Of a DNA stretch of 64,000 nt, positions 43,409-56,500 are shown piece after piece (position 1 is the stretch's first letter; each line of letters starts with the position of its first letter). The notes beneath the pieces are model-generated. The model was not told the origin of the DNA, made no database searches, and saw only the letters and a list, made by a program, of their open reading frames with translations. Made by a program: the position numbers and the translations under genes. The stretch spans positions 9,203,463 through 9,267,462 of the forward strand of contig NC_036456.1 in assembly GCF_002775205.1 (NCBI RefSeq), in the 5' to 3' direction. The stretch comes from Xiphophorus maculatus. Its lineage: Eukaryota; Chordata; Actinopteri; Cyprinodontiformes; Poeciliidae.

Positions 43409-46373
43409 CTGGAGGAAGTAGTAGAAGCAAAGAATATGTTCTTTAGAAAATAGGAGAGAGTTTAATAAATAGGATTAATGTCTCTAATGTTTCACCAATA
43501 ATACATAATTAACTAGAATTATTTTTCTTTTGGATTACCTGATTATGTTTGGATTTCCAATATTTTCTGGCAGTAACAAAACTGAGGAATATTACAACAA
43601 CGACAATGACAATGACGGTAATATAAAATGTATTAGGACGATTGTGTAATTCCTCTTTAAGTTCAAGATTCGTCTTTACGAAACCTGTAAGAAAGAAAAG
43701 AAGCAGCGTTAGCTAGAAATGACTTCTTTTAAGGCAAAAAATAAGCAGACAACATGTTTCTTATAATAATTAAAAGTAGATTTAATTAAACATTACATTT
43801 ACTTCTATTAAGCACTACAATGATGAAGCAGGTTTATTCTGCTTCCAGAACAGTTCAGGCAACTTACACGTAGTTGGAATGTTTTGAGAGACGTTATTTG
43901 TGCTGACGTGGTTGTTTCCACTGCAGACAACAACTGTGTTTTCAATCAAGATGCTGATGTTGACGTTGCTAAAGGACCTCTGAGACGTCCTGCAACCGTT
44001 TTTATGACAGACGGACCCCAGCCAATCATCCTGGATGGAGCAGTTCACTGTGAAATCACATGATTCTGCTGAAAGATTGGAACGACGTTCTGGCGTCACA
44101 GCCATCACTGGTCTGGGAATCATTCCTGAAACGCAAGCAGATTAATAATGTCACCCTCTGCTGGCTACTTTCTCCGATGCAATTTACACACTGACATTAA
44201 TTTCTCAGTTCTAGAAGCACAAGGAGAAAAAAAACTGAGATTTAGAAGGCAAAGGAATAAAAAAAATACAACTTGCACACTTAAAGCAAAATGCAGCTTA
44301 AACATACCTTGTAAAATAACTTGGTGATTTTCTGATTGTTGAATAAAGTTGGAGAAGTAAGTGACCTTAAAGATGCCTGTGTCGTTTTCAGTCAGTCTAT
44401 TTATACACAAAGATAAGTTTTCAGAGGTGAAAACCATTCTCTCTGCATAGTCTTCATGGGTAGAATCCCTATCAGCGACAAATTTTCCATTAAATGTCCA
44501 AGTACTGCCTCTGTATGGAGGAGGTTTTTGGACACGGAGACACACAGAGCTGTTCTTCGGTTGATAATGCTTCATCCATAGCTCTGTTGCTGTAACTGGA
44601 TTGAGAAGAAAAAAAAAAAGGTCAAAAACAAATAAATATATTTCAATGTTCTCAAAGATGCAGTTCAGCATCAATAGATATGTTGAAAAATTATCATCCA
44701 GCATGAGTGGACACAAAACTGATTTTGGTTTCTTTATTTCCATTTGGTTTTTGCGGTATAGAAAGGATTATTTTTAATTCTGCTCAAAATAAACCTTTCC
44801 TGTTAACATACAAAATATATGGTATCCTGTAAAAGTATTCATATTCCTTTCATATTCTGATTGAGATTTTAGGAGGATAGACAACATTATCTGATTAATG
44901 AGTATTGTTTTCTGTGCTCTGTGTGCTCTTGGTCATCTTGAGCACATAAGTACTTGTGATTGACCCTTTTCTTTAATGTTGATCGGTCTGTTGCCAAGCA
45001 ACTGATAAAAGGACACAGATCTGACACTATTGAATAAGACATTGATAAAAAAAAATCCCAACTTTTTGCATTATTTGACTTTTAACGTATTTATGTTTGT
45101 CATTAAACAGGACATAGTTTGCATGTGTTACATTATGAGTGAAATATTAGCTTTACATTTCCAAATTCTTCTGCGTTTTCCTATTTTAAAACAATGTTTC
45201 AACCTTTTTTTGGAGTACTGTGAGATGTTTAAGAGGATTCTAAGAAATTTTGTGAATATGCTACACATAAGTCAAACTAAATGATATTCAGCTAATTTCA
45301 AAATGCAGTAAAAGCCGTTTTAAAAGCAACACACAGCTAAATGATGCTAAGAACAAACGAGCCAGTTCTGTCTGAAACCTGCAAGTTTCCGTGACGTCAG
45401 AATGATGCTCGGCAAAAACTGGACTCGTCTCCGGTTTTCTGACCACCACTTTTTTTGCCCCTCAACTTGGATGCAAGACATTTATTACATCTCATCTTGA
45501 ACGAAGAATTAATGCTACAACATGTAGCATTGGCTGCTTTTCTGCAATGACAGAGGTCAGTCCGAGTTGATAGGAAGCTGGACGAAACTAAATACGAATT
45601 TATAATGGAAGGAAGTCTGTTTAAGAAGTCTGTTATTTTTATGCAGTATAATTCTCTGCCGCATGCAGCCAGTCCTCCACTGGGCGGCTTTTCAGTAAAG
45701 GCCTCAAAGGCGCGACAACAATAACATGGTGTCCTTCTTTACCTCACATAAACCATATTAAGAATTTCTGAACTCTTTTTTTTAAAACAATAGCTTTACG
45801 TAAAAAGAAAACAGTCCACTTCTCTGAATAATTTATGGGCAACTGTGGTTGCTACAGGTGATCAACAGACCAAGAAACTGACAGGAAACTCCACGAATAA
45901 AAGGCTAGTAGCTGCTATGGAACTAATGTCAAAAATATTTATTCTCAAAATTTGAGTTGCTTATTTAACTGAGAAAAATAATAAACTAAAAATACTAAAT
46001 TTGTTGTTTTTTGCTTTCAGTAGTACATTGCCAAATAATCATGCTCACATATATAAATTCTCTCAAAGGTGCCAAAACCATTCCATTGTTTAATCCACTC
46101 AGAAATGATTAACTACTTCATCCTGGTAAATCAAATGAAATCTGGATGAATTACATTGAAGTATTGGAGTTACAAAGAGACAAAATGTTCAACAGTTTAA
46201 GGAATTTAAATATTTGCAATGCACCGTAAACGTCCTAGAGAAAAATGTTTTTAAATAGTCCTTCTTCTGATGTTGAACATGCAAGGATTAAAAAAAATAA
46301 ATAAAAATATTAATTTCAACTCACCAGTAAAGCTCCACGTACTCAGCAGAAATATTAGTTTTAAGACAACCAT
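43013..46373 (-). CDS. SLAM-family (CD48/CD244-like) receptor, complete
   Basis: Five exons: 46325-46373, 44308-44595, 43868-44125, 43539-43684, 43013-43408. They sum to 1137 nt, or 378 residues plus TGA, with GT/AG at every junction and consistent phases. The order is a signal peptide, an IgV-like domain without the usual cysteine pair, a C2 domain, a transmembrane helix and a tyrosine-bearing tail. This is the SLAM-family layout; these receptors bind their own kind or each other on leukocytes and signal through SAP-type adaptors. The exact member cannot be named. It lies between the FCRL cluster and kcnj10, as in human 1q23. Confidence 0.87.
43539..43684 (-). CDS. SLAM-like exon 4: transmembrane
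   Basis: 146 nt, phase 1 to 0. Stalk VKTNLELKEELHNRPN, helix FYITVIVIVVVVIFLSFVTA, then basic ARKYWKSKHNQ. Confidence 0.85.
43868..44125 (-). CDS. SLAM-like exon 3: C2 domain
   Basis: 258 nt, phase 1-1. IPRPVMAV start, six or more cysteines (SCDFTVNCSIQDDW, VCHKNGCRTS, VVCSGNNHVSTN, PTTC) as in SLAM-family C2 domains with two disulphides. Confidence 0.87.
44308..44595 (-). CDS. SLAM-like exon 2: IgV-type domain
   Basis: 288 nt, acceptor tctcaatccag after a long pyrimidine run, donor gtatgt. STWTFNGKFVAD, ENLSLCINRLTENDTGIF and the missing canonical cysteine pair fit the SLAM/CD48 N-terminal domain. Confidence 0.85.
44596..46324. other. Intron 1 of the SLAM-like gene
   Basis: 1729 bp, AT-rich. 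No additional exon or clear mobile element was recognised. Confidence 0.6.
46325..46373 (-). CDS. SLAM-like exon 1: signal peptide
   Basis: ATG at 46373-46371 reads MVVLKLIFLLSTWSFT and ends in phase 1 at gtgagt. Typical cleavable leader. Confidence 0.82.
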
Positions 46374-46590
46374 ATTTGTTTTTCAGATTCAGTACGGAGA
46401 TGAAGAAAATGAAGTGGAAACCATCCGAGAAACAGCGCTGTAGCTGAAGAGCAGATGTTCACCGTACAGGAAATCCTCATCTCCTGTTTCCTCAGATAAG
46501 GGGACTTTGAGTCGACTGCTGAATAAAGCCGACTTTGCGGGGTGGTGCTGCTCGAAAACTAGTAGGATTTCTTTCAATATAAAAATACCT

Positions 46591-46783
46591 GGGCGTGCCG
46601 TGGTGGCGTAGTGGATAGCGCGACCCGTATTTGGAGGCCTTGAGTCCTCGACGCGGCCATCGGGGGTTCGACTCCTGGACCATTTGCCGCATGTCTTCCG
46701 CCCTCTCCTTCCTCGTTTCCTGTCAGCCCACTGTCATATAAGGGACACTAGAGCCCACAAAAAGACCCCCTGGAGGGGTAAAA
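46591..46783 (+). mobile_element. tRNA-derived SINE
   Basis: tRNA-like head with A box tggcgtagtgg (46604-46614) and B box ggttcgactcc (46665-46675), then a tRNA-unrelated body and an A-rich end. Flanked by the 10-bp duplication aaaaatacct (46581-46590 and 46784-46793). It lies 218 bp upstream of the SLAM-like start codon, opposite in strand. Confidence 0.88.
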
Positions 46784-46793
46784 AAAAATACCT

Positions 46794-49393
46794 ATAGATC
46801 TGCCCATGCCCCTTGCTTTGAAGTTGATTTAAGATGGTTTTTCTCCAACCACATACTGGATAGATCAGATATTAATCTGAAGGCTCACTCATTGCTTCGT
46901 TGTTACACTGGAGATGGGAATTACAAGCACCACTTCAGTCAAAGTTTTGAAATCAGGGAACATTTCTCCAGGCTAAATGACCTGACGTTGACAAGACTCA
47001 CTGAACGAAGGATTTACTGGTCCCGTGAGGCCTCCGATCAGCATGAGACTCTCTCTGAATCGTCCTGTCTATAACGCTTCCAATGCACATTCTGCTCCTG
47101 CACAGAGAGATGCATTTAGCTCGTATTACTTACATGTTTGTAAAATCCCTTTCAGGCGGCATATCGACATTGATGTAGTGACTGCAACTACCAATTCTGT
47201 TTAGGACTTTATAATCGATAGAAGTAGAGAGCACTTGTGCATGAAAGGAGAATCAGAAATGGGCTAAAGTCTGTCCTTAAATGGCTTCTTGTCATTGTGT
47301 GCAAGTTGTTAAATCGTTCAAAGTGCGAGAAATTTCAGCCGAAATGCTTGGACTTTCCCATCGATTTAAATATTGCTCTGTACACCAAGCGCCTTCAAAC
47401 TAATCGTTTAGCCTTTCCCAGCTAAAACGGTAAATGCAACAAAAAGTTGTAATAGAACATTTTATTTTAACCATTTCGTTTAATAGTTTTTTTTGTGTGT
47501 ATATGAATGTTTTTCTTTAATGTGTGTCACTGTGCAAGTGTGAGAGAATATGCAACTCTCCGATAAAGACCTAGAAGTTTCTGCTGGAATCCTAGCCAGC
47601 TCTCATTTCCTGTCATACACGTTTCTCACAAAGAATGTATTAGAATATATATTCAATATGTATGTAGAATATATTAAAATTAAGACTGACATTAAGGACA
47701 ATATACCTAAAACTTTCCTAATACTAACCCATATTAAAAGGCCCATGCTAAAAGTTCTTGCTTTAGAAGTCTGTTGTAATTTTGGGGGTTATTGAGAACG
47801 TAAGGTGTATTTTCAGATCTGATTTTGATGTCAAATTTTGTTGCTCAATGCAGACACACACATCTAATGTTGCAAATAATACATTTATTAAACAAGGCAC
47901 TTAAAGTTACATCGACAGTTTGATCAGAGAGCTTCCAGGATTAAGACGGAGTCATTTATTGAACACATTCTGATGCAGAAACCAGGACAAACGTTCAGCC
48001 TGAAACATTTTCAGCGTTGACGGAAAGGCAGGCAATCTTATGATTTTATCAAGTGGACGTAAAAAGAGTGTTGCAAAAGTTGACTTTACTGGGATATTTT
48101 TAAGCCAGCAAACTGTTGATTATTAGTATTATTATATTTGGCTTTTCATTGTTTAGCTGTGTATTTATTTACTTACTTTTGGTTTTGCCCCAGCAGACGT
48201 TTTCTATTTTCATCACCAACTTCTTCAGGCACAAAATGGAGATGTTTCTCATGAGATGTTTCAGGATTCAACTTTTAACAACTCATTTCAAAGTCATTTT
48301 CTACTATCTATTTGTGGTCTACCATATGTGCAATTTTATGACTGCAATAAATAATGTCTACAAGAGGGATGCTACTAGTTTTAATTTAATACAAAGTGAT
48401 ATTTTCTTATATTTCTTTACAGTCAACTGGTCTGTAGGGAACTTAAAGCAAAAATAACTGAAGTTTATTCGGTGTGGAACAGGGTTTAATGAAAATGACA
48501 TTTTTAAAACGATATGTAATTATTATTTTTTTTAACCTATGCATGCTGTATGAAAAATACACTGTGGATGTTTATGGGTGAGAATCAAGTGAGAAAATGG
48601 CAACGTGTACTTATGATTATGGGGACATTGGCCCAAAGCCTTTCTGAAAGGAAAAGTTCTTCAACTACTTTCAGGATTTTTGGGAAATTTTCTGTTCCCT
48701 TACACAATCTTGGACGTACAAAAACAAAACATTAATATGGCCTCTTTAACAAAGTACCATATTCTTTTAAGGTTAATGGTGCTTTAAGGTTTGTTCAAAG
48801 TGCTTCGTTTTCATTCTGACATGAACTTTGAAACAAAATGTCAGCAGTAGAAAGACAGACGTTACAGCAGGCACATTACAGAGTTAAAATGTTAAACTAA
48901 ACAGTCAGACCCGCCAGTCAATGGCCCGTTTATACCAAATGGAAGCACATAGGAGGAATATATTTACATGAGCTGTACATAAACGCAAGGGAACATGCTG
49001 TACATAAGTTCACAAAAAGCTTCATTCAAAAAGACGTTATCTCATTCCCACAGAACATCAGCTGGTGAAAATACACATTTTAATCATTTAACTCAATAAT
49101 GAGTTTAGTTTTGTTATTGCTTGTTTGAAAAAGAAAATCCCACTTTTATTTCCAGTTAAAGTGCTTTCTTTTAGTAAAACGACTAAACTCATTTAGCCCA
49201 TGCCAGTCATCGGAGACGAACATGTTGCGGTTAATGCTGTCAGAGTGTAATAAAATATGAAACAGTCCCTTAAAATGACACATAAACGTCGTATTTACAC
49301 AAGTCGTACCAGGTAGTTCTTAAAAGGTCCAGCGTGCTGCAGTAAGTGCAAACCGTGAACTATGGGAAAATGATGGTAGCTGAATATTTAGAT
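46794..49393. other. Intergenic region and likely distal 3' UTR of kcnj10
   Basis: AT-rich, many short frames, none with recognisable content. The minus-strand kcnj10 transcript is likely to extend below 50137, but its polyadenylation site is not fixed. Confidence 0.45.
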
Positions 49394-49616
49394 CACAGGT
49401 GTCAAACTCCAGTCCTCGAGGGCCGCTGTCCTGCAGGTTTTAGATGTGCCTCTGCTGCACCACACCTGAATGGAATAATTAGGTCATTAAGGCTCTGGAG
49501 AACTGATCTACACAAGGAGGAGGTCATTAAGCCATTTCATTTCAGTGTTTTGTACCTGTTGCACATCTAAAAACTGCTGGACACCGGCCCTTGAGGACTG
49601 GAGTTTGAGACCCCTG
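49394..49616. mobile_element. Non-autonomous hAT element with 8-bp target duplication
   Basis: 223 bp between atttagat copies at 49386-49393 and 49617-49624. The ends cacaggtgtcaaactccagt and the complement of gagtttgagacccctg form the inverted repeats. It lies about 520 bp beyond the kcnj10 stop codon, probably in its 3' UTR. Confidence 0.9.
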
Positions 49617-50136
49617 ATTTAGATGGTGCATGCCCCTTCCTTGTCCCACGCTATGCTGCATGATGCTACGTGCCACATAGCATGTAGCATCATGCGTTGT
49701 TGCATAATGGAGCCTTTAGACACAGTACTGCGATTCAGTAATACACACAACAAACTCAAAGAGTTTTCTTGGTGCTGTTCGTCCCTTTCTCTTGTGTAGA
49801 AATATTTCATCTCTAAGAGAAGAACCGGGCCAACTCGTACATTACATTACACAATATAAAATACATTTAAATCCCGCTGTAAGTTTGTACTAGTCGGGTG
49901 TCCTCCGTCTAAGTTCTGGCTGACAGGTTATTGTTTACAGGCTTGTCGTTGTGAGGAAATGCTGTGGCTCTCAGGTGCTCAGCTTCCTGTCTGTGGTCCA
50001 CATGTTGGTGTGTGTAGAAGATGAATACTGGCTGTGTCTGGGGGATGGTGCAATTTCGTATAGCAGCTTACAATTCCTCTTCGTCCTCTTTTCTCTCTGC
50101 CACTTCCTCCCACAGCTTCCTGTTTTGAGCTCGGCT

Positions 50137-50543
50137 TCAGACGTTGCTGATGCGAACGCTGAGCGGGCTGCTGTCTCTGACGCGGCCCCGCTCCCGCTTC
50201 TTTTCTTTCCCCTTGTAGTTCTCCTCCAGTATGAACCTCTCCCGGCTCGTTTCGTCTTCCCTGGCGCCGTTGTGGCGCGTCTCCGCTCTGTCGTTCGGCG
50301 ACGACGGCTGCTTGCGGAAGGGAGACGTCTTGGTTTTGGCCACTTTGTCGAAGAAGGCGAAATCAGCCACGTATTTCCCCGACGGGGAGAGGGAGACGAC
50401 GGGCGGGAACTCGTACCCCCAGAGGATCTCGTCTGGAAGGTACGACGTCCGGACCTGGCAGGTGGCAGACGTCGGTTCGACCGTGGCGCTCATGATCACC
50501 AGCAGTTCAAAGTCAGCCAGTTCAGGGTCTGCCCAGCCTCCAC
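50137..50543 (-). CDS. kcnj10: kcnj10 last exon: C-terminal domain, PDZ ligand, stop
   Basis: 407 nt, acceptor ttgtccaccag. [40 protein letters not shown] and [14 protein letters not shown], then a charged low-complexity stretch ([13 protein letters not shown]) and SVRISNV before TGA at 50139-50137. Confidence 0.92.
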
Positions 50544-53500
50544 CTGGTGGACAAAAAAATAAATAAAACACAAAAACACGACTTACAAGTGCTCTTAAAT
50601 AGCTTGTATAAATGAAATTTTAAAGTTTAAGTAATTCAATTTAACACACGGCTACAGCTAATGACAACGCAGAAATATTATGTGGTAGCTGGTAACCCCG
50701 AACTGCTGACTTGACCTTTGACCGGGGTGCACAAGAAGAATAAGCCACATAAAGTCGATCCTAAAGGATCTGGTTGTTCACAAAGTGCTGCATCCAAGCA
50801 TAATGGTGAAAGCTCAGTGGAAGAAAAAAATGCAGTCGGAAAAAAAAAAAAACGCACAAGCAACAGAGATAACCAAGTACAAGCCCTTCCAACCAAATTT
50901 TTTTCTGAAATGCGGAAATGATTGGTTTTTCTTTTAATATCAAGTTTTCATAATTATTTCTACATCATGGTCATGCCGCTGAATATTCTGAATGAGCTGC
51001 TTCTCTCCGCCTTGCAAATCTAAATCATACAACAAGGCAACAAATACTATTGAAAAGATAATTAGGATGCAGGCAAGTTTCTGTTCAATTATCTAATTGA
51101 GTAATAAAATTAAACCTTCATAGTATTTATTTGATATATATGTTCTTAGTTTTATTTTTTTTAAAAAACATCACATATAACTATTTAAGAGCTTAATCAG
51201 TGTGAAGATTTGTAAACCTTATGAAAATGCTCTAAGAAGAGATGCTAAAAAATCCCATTCATGGAGCAGATAGGAGAGAAATAAAAAGAAGGAGACAAAA
51301 TTCAGAACCAATCATGTCTTTAAATAATAACACTTATTTTTTACTATTATTTGAAGAAAGTCATGGGTGGGGCCCGATTTAAATTCATCTAGTCTCAACC
51401 AGATAAGGTTGTAAGCTGACCTGGGTACACGCATGTTCACATGACACACTCCTGCTCTCTAAATCACCAAACCATGAGGCTTCTCTTTAACCACCTGACT
51501 GGGAGGAAAGTGGTTCCACACTCTGACACTTTTCCGCGTAGAAATTGTAATTTGTCGCGTGTGGAGTTTTTCCAACACAATTTGGTGACTATTTATTCAC
51601 AACACGCAGAACGTGGAAACTTTGAGTGGCGCTACCCTCCCACAACGTCCCCAAAGGACAGAGCAGCAGACGTACGCAGTCAAGCAGGCGAACACCTGCA
51701 TCCCCGGGGTTTCTCAGACTGCAGACTCTCTCATCTGTGAAAACAAGGCTGAGTCCCAACACAGACCAAATATCACTCCCACCAATGCAAAACACCGTGT
51801 TTCGCAACCCCTCTGTCAACACTGTGACACAATTATCAAGGGATTCTCTGCCTGTTTGCGAGTTGCTTCGACTCATTTACAGATCTTACGAGCCCTCTGG
51901 AAATACAGCAGATTAGAATCCGCGTCTCGCTGGCCGTCACTGTGTGTCAATGAGAAAAACCCTCGGCAATTTTCAGAGCATTCGCTATCAAACTGGCGGT
52001 GAAAGGGGAATTGAGAATGCAAGACAAAATAACGTCATAGAGAAAAAATAACTTTAAGGAAGCGTCCAGAATATAAAAACCGAAAACTAGACTTTGAAAA
52101 AACAGGAGCATTTGATAATGTCCCCATCTATGAATTTGTGAATGTGCAGAATCCATGATCTACTGAAACTCCGACTGCAGGTGTAATGTAAGTAATCTTA
52201 GCCAACAAATGACTAAAACTTTCATACCCTATTTTCATGCGCATGGCTCGCATTTTGTTCTTACATATGTGGGGTTTAGATTACTATTTACCCTTTAAGG
52301 TGGAAGTCTCACAGAAACAGAGACTGAACTGGCTGCTGCAGTTTAAAGTCTAAATGTGAGTGTGAGGAAGCAGCTAATGAGTTAAGATGAAAAAACAAGT
52401 TTTGTCTGTACTTGATCAACTGGAAAGACAAATTATCAATGAGTCATATCAAAGCATAGTGTACACACGCTAACGTCTGCCTGGCACTTTAGCAGCATAA
52501 AATCATTATCAGCAGGGGTAAGATACGACAACACTGAAGACAGTATCAAGCTGCTTCCATCAAACTGTCATGCAAATTTTGAGCGAACTTTTAAACTGTT
52601 GCAAAAGAAAAAAAAAGAAAAGGCATATTTCCATCTACTGGTTTGGAGCGAATCAACCAACCTTTTGTCAGATGTTGACTCTGCACACGGCAGCAATAAG
52701 ATGAAGAGTTTGCAAACCAGCATAAACCAAACAACTCAGAGAAATAAAAAGCTCTCCTCTCCCTGCCAGAGATTTGGACGTTGAAAGTTTTTCAAGTTTC
52801 ATGCCTCTGGTAAGGCACAGACCCACCAGATCGTATTTGGCAAATGTCTTTTCATCTTTCCTTTGGCACATCAGCTAAAAATCACCTCAAGCACACGTAA
52901 AACCGCCTTTGCAAAATGGAGGAAGTTATTTAGACATTTATAAAGTGTTAACTACATGTGAAGGAGGTAAATATGAGGAAATAAATGCTTCTGGATAATC
53001 TACAGAATATCCAAGTCGGCCTCGCTGGCGGAAAAGCACCAGATATGCTTAGTGGGTACTCTTGTAGTTTCCAGTGATGAGAGCTCTGAGCTGCTGTAAG
53101 TGGATCTGTGCGGGCTGCATGTCAGCGCCCCGGACTGTACAGTATTGTGCTCTAATGAGGGGTGTCTCGAGAGGACTCTCTCACACACATTCCTGCCAGA
53201 AAAAAAAAAAAAAACTCTCCTCCAGTGCCAAACAAACCCAACTGTGGACAGCTCGACACGGCCAAGAACGCAGCACGTGTCTGTGAATACCAACACACCT
53301 ACATACGCATACATGCGCATTGTACCTACACGTTTTGTCAATTACCATAACTCAACGGTAAATGTAAGATTCCAATCACTTTACTCGTCGCGGATGCGTG
53401 GGAGACGGTTAAGAGGCAATAATGAGACACTTGTTCTAATGTGGACTCGTAATAACGTCCAGAAAGCTTCCATGTTGCAGTTCAACACGTTCGGCATGAG

Positions 53501-56500
53501 TTGATCGGACCTGAAGACACAACGTCATCAGAGCTGTGACGTACCCTTCGCTGCCCAGGCTCTGAGGGGGCTGTTCTCATCGATGATGTGGTAGAACGTC
53601 AGGGGTATGATGAGGAAGGGGCTGTCGCTGGATGTGTCCACCTGGAAGGGAACGTTGCGCTGGTCCAGCCGCACCGTTTCACCCTCTTTGGTCAGAGACG
53701 TTTGAAGCAACTTCCCCGTCACCTGGGAGCCAAGATGTAGTCAGTAACTGCAGCCAAAGAAGTTGGAAAGACATCTTGTAACCAGACGGCTCCCGGTTTG
53801 ATATTTACATTGGCCCTCCAGTAATGGCTCTAGAATAAAGCATTAACAATGTACTCAATTAGTAGTCACTAGTAGTCACTGGCTCCCTGTAGCTCAGAGA
53901 ATACACTTTAAAAAAAACTTCAGGTCTTCTGGTTCTGCTCTGCATCCCCAGAATCAGAACCAAACATGGAGAAGCAGCATGCAGCATCTATGCACCACAA
54001 ATCTGGAACAAACCTCCAGAAAACTGCAAAACAGCTGAAACACTGAGTTTCTTTAAATCTAGACTAAAGCAGCCGTTTAGAGTTTATTTTGAAACCTAAT
54101 CATGAAACATTAATCAATAATCTGATGTGCAAAATGTAATGTTGTTGATTGTGTTTTCTATGACTTTGTATTTTTGTGTTTTTATGATGTAAAGCACTTT
54201 GAAATGCCTTGTCGCTGAAAGGTGCTATGCAAATAAAATCTGACTGACTGACTGATACATCTCTGTTTCAGAGCAACAAGCAAAGAGACAAGAAATATAA
54301 AGAAAATGTGAAGTTTTTACTTCAATATGGAAATCTTTTCAAAGTATTGTACACATGGAGTCTTCATAATCAATCATAGGAAACCAGAACATGCCTAAAT
54401 GCTGCACAGCACATCTCCAAATAAAAAAAAAACCCACTTCCACCCAGTCATTTGCACTTTCAGTTCCTCATTTTAAACTATCCAAAACATTCCAACTGCA
54501 ATCAGATTCATGATCTAAGTCAGTCTCAAGCCTCTTGGGGTGTGAAACTGATTTTCATTTCGGGCCTCATGAAGATCGACTGGTTGTGGCAGAATGCACT
54601 GATAAAACTACCCACTAACAAAAAGTAAAAAAATATATATTAGTTTTATTTAAGTTTGATTAGTACTTCTAAAAATGTAGCAATGTTTAACATCTTCTCA
54701 CATTGGTGTAATAAACTGAATTGATTTTGACTGATTGAATAATATTTAAGCATACAACAGTTATCTTAAGGTTCAATGTGGCCCCCTAGACTCTAGAGGG
54801 CCACATTAAAAGTTTTGGCGAACAGGATTTTATCCATTCTTTCCGGGTACTCCAGCTTCCTCCCACAGTCCAAAAACATGACTGTCAGGTTAATTAGTTT
54901 CTCTAAATTCTCCCTAGGTGTGAGTGTGTGTGTGTGCGCATGGTTGTGTGTCCTGTCTGTCTCTGTGTTGCCCTGCGACAGACTGGCGACCTGTCCAGGG
55001 TGACCCCGCCTCTCGCCCGGAGCGTTAGCTGGAGATAGACACCAGCACCTCCTGACCCAGATAGGGACAAGGGTGTTAGAAAATGGATGGATGGATTTTA
55101 CCCAAGGGAGTGTTTGAGTTTGACAAATGTGATCTGCTACTGTTCTCTAACCAGAACTATGAAAAACACATTGACGGCGTTTGGTTTCCCAAAGCCCACC
55201 ATTGGAGGGACTGAGATTAAAAATGTCCGACACCCTCGTCGTGTTAAATTAAGACTAAGTCAGTCTTCAGGTCTGTGAATGCTTGAATGCAAAATGTTAG
55301 ATGGTGGCAAAACTGGAAAAGCCCAATTCCAACATGGAAAACAATGATGGCTTTGTCATAGACTCACCAAATTGATTTGCCCTGCCTTTTGACTATATTC
55401 AACAATGCTACCACCATGCGAATGAAATCTCCTCTAAAATGACATTTCACAATTTCCTGTAAATAGGTTTCCGCACCTCAACAATCATTTTGAGGAGAAA
55501 GAGAGGATAACGAAGTTTTTTGTACAGAGAACTGCTCAGTCCAGAGTGAGCCCTGCTGCACAATCATTTTTACATACGTTACAGCTGCTAGTACCAGCGT
55601 CGCCCATTTAGGCTCACCCAGAATCCTGAAATGCTACAACTTCACTAATAAAGGAAAAATCTGAAAATCACCATTGGGGGTTTTGTGCATGTGTAAATCA
55701 TTTAGGAAACTCTGACTTTCCATCACAGATAATAAGGAGAGCATTTTGTTTTTAACAACAACCTACAAACATCATCCCCACAATCTGACTAATCTCATAT
55801 GCCACGATGCGATCTTAGTCTGATGTGAGGGGGCTTAGAAGGGCTTTTAGGGGGAACCCAAAACGCCAACACACTTTCACACTGTTCCAGGTGGCTTTGT
55901 TGTTCATCTCTTCTTCTATTTTTAAAATGTTTTTGTTTTGCTTTGTTTTATTCCGTTTCATTTCGAGGGCGGGCGGGGGTGGGGGAGGTTACGTTCTAAA
56001 ACGAACCTAACACCCACCATAAATGGAGTTGAAAGCTCCAACATTGTTTTTAATACCATACTTTAAATTCACGTTAGCTATAATTAACGATGTCGACTTC
56101 TTAAATCATTGCACATTTACCGCAAATAGGTTGTCCCTCATGACTAAATATGTATTGGCAAAGAAAACAGTACAAAGAGTAATTTGCACTCATGACAGTA
56201 AAGTGTACTTGTGTAAAATTTGAGAAGTTTGATCAAAATTCATCTAAAACAAAAATATAGTTAATAGATATTCCCAGAATCGTGTCTCAAAGGAGTTCAA
56301 GAATCCGCACTGCTATCTGACGTGACGTTAAAATATCTGCACAGGCCGGTGTGTGACGTTAGCTTGATGCAAGTAAATATTGTTCAAAGTGATCTATTAC
56401 CTGACATCCTAACAGCAGGCTTTTGCGCATGTTGGCCACTCGGATCATCAGGCAGGGCCGACCCTCGTGAAACGACACGACAGCATGTTGACTGAACTTC

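Larger units (their letters stand above)
53723..56400. other. kcnj10 intron 3
   Basis: 2678 bp, holding two LINE 3' fragments (annotated separately). The rest is AT-rich with nothing recognised. Confidence 0.6.

Noticed and set aside
46604..46675. tRNA gene (A and B boxes present)
   Set aside because: No full cloverleaf; followed by a SINE body, A-rich end and target duplication, so it is a tRNA-derived SINE.
49951..50562. 203-codon frame on + strand
   Set aside because: It is the antisense of the last kcnj10 exon; the minus strand encodes a clear Kir C-terminus.
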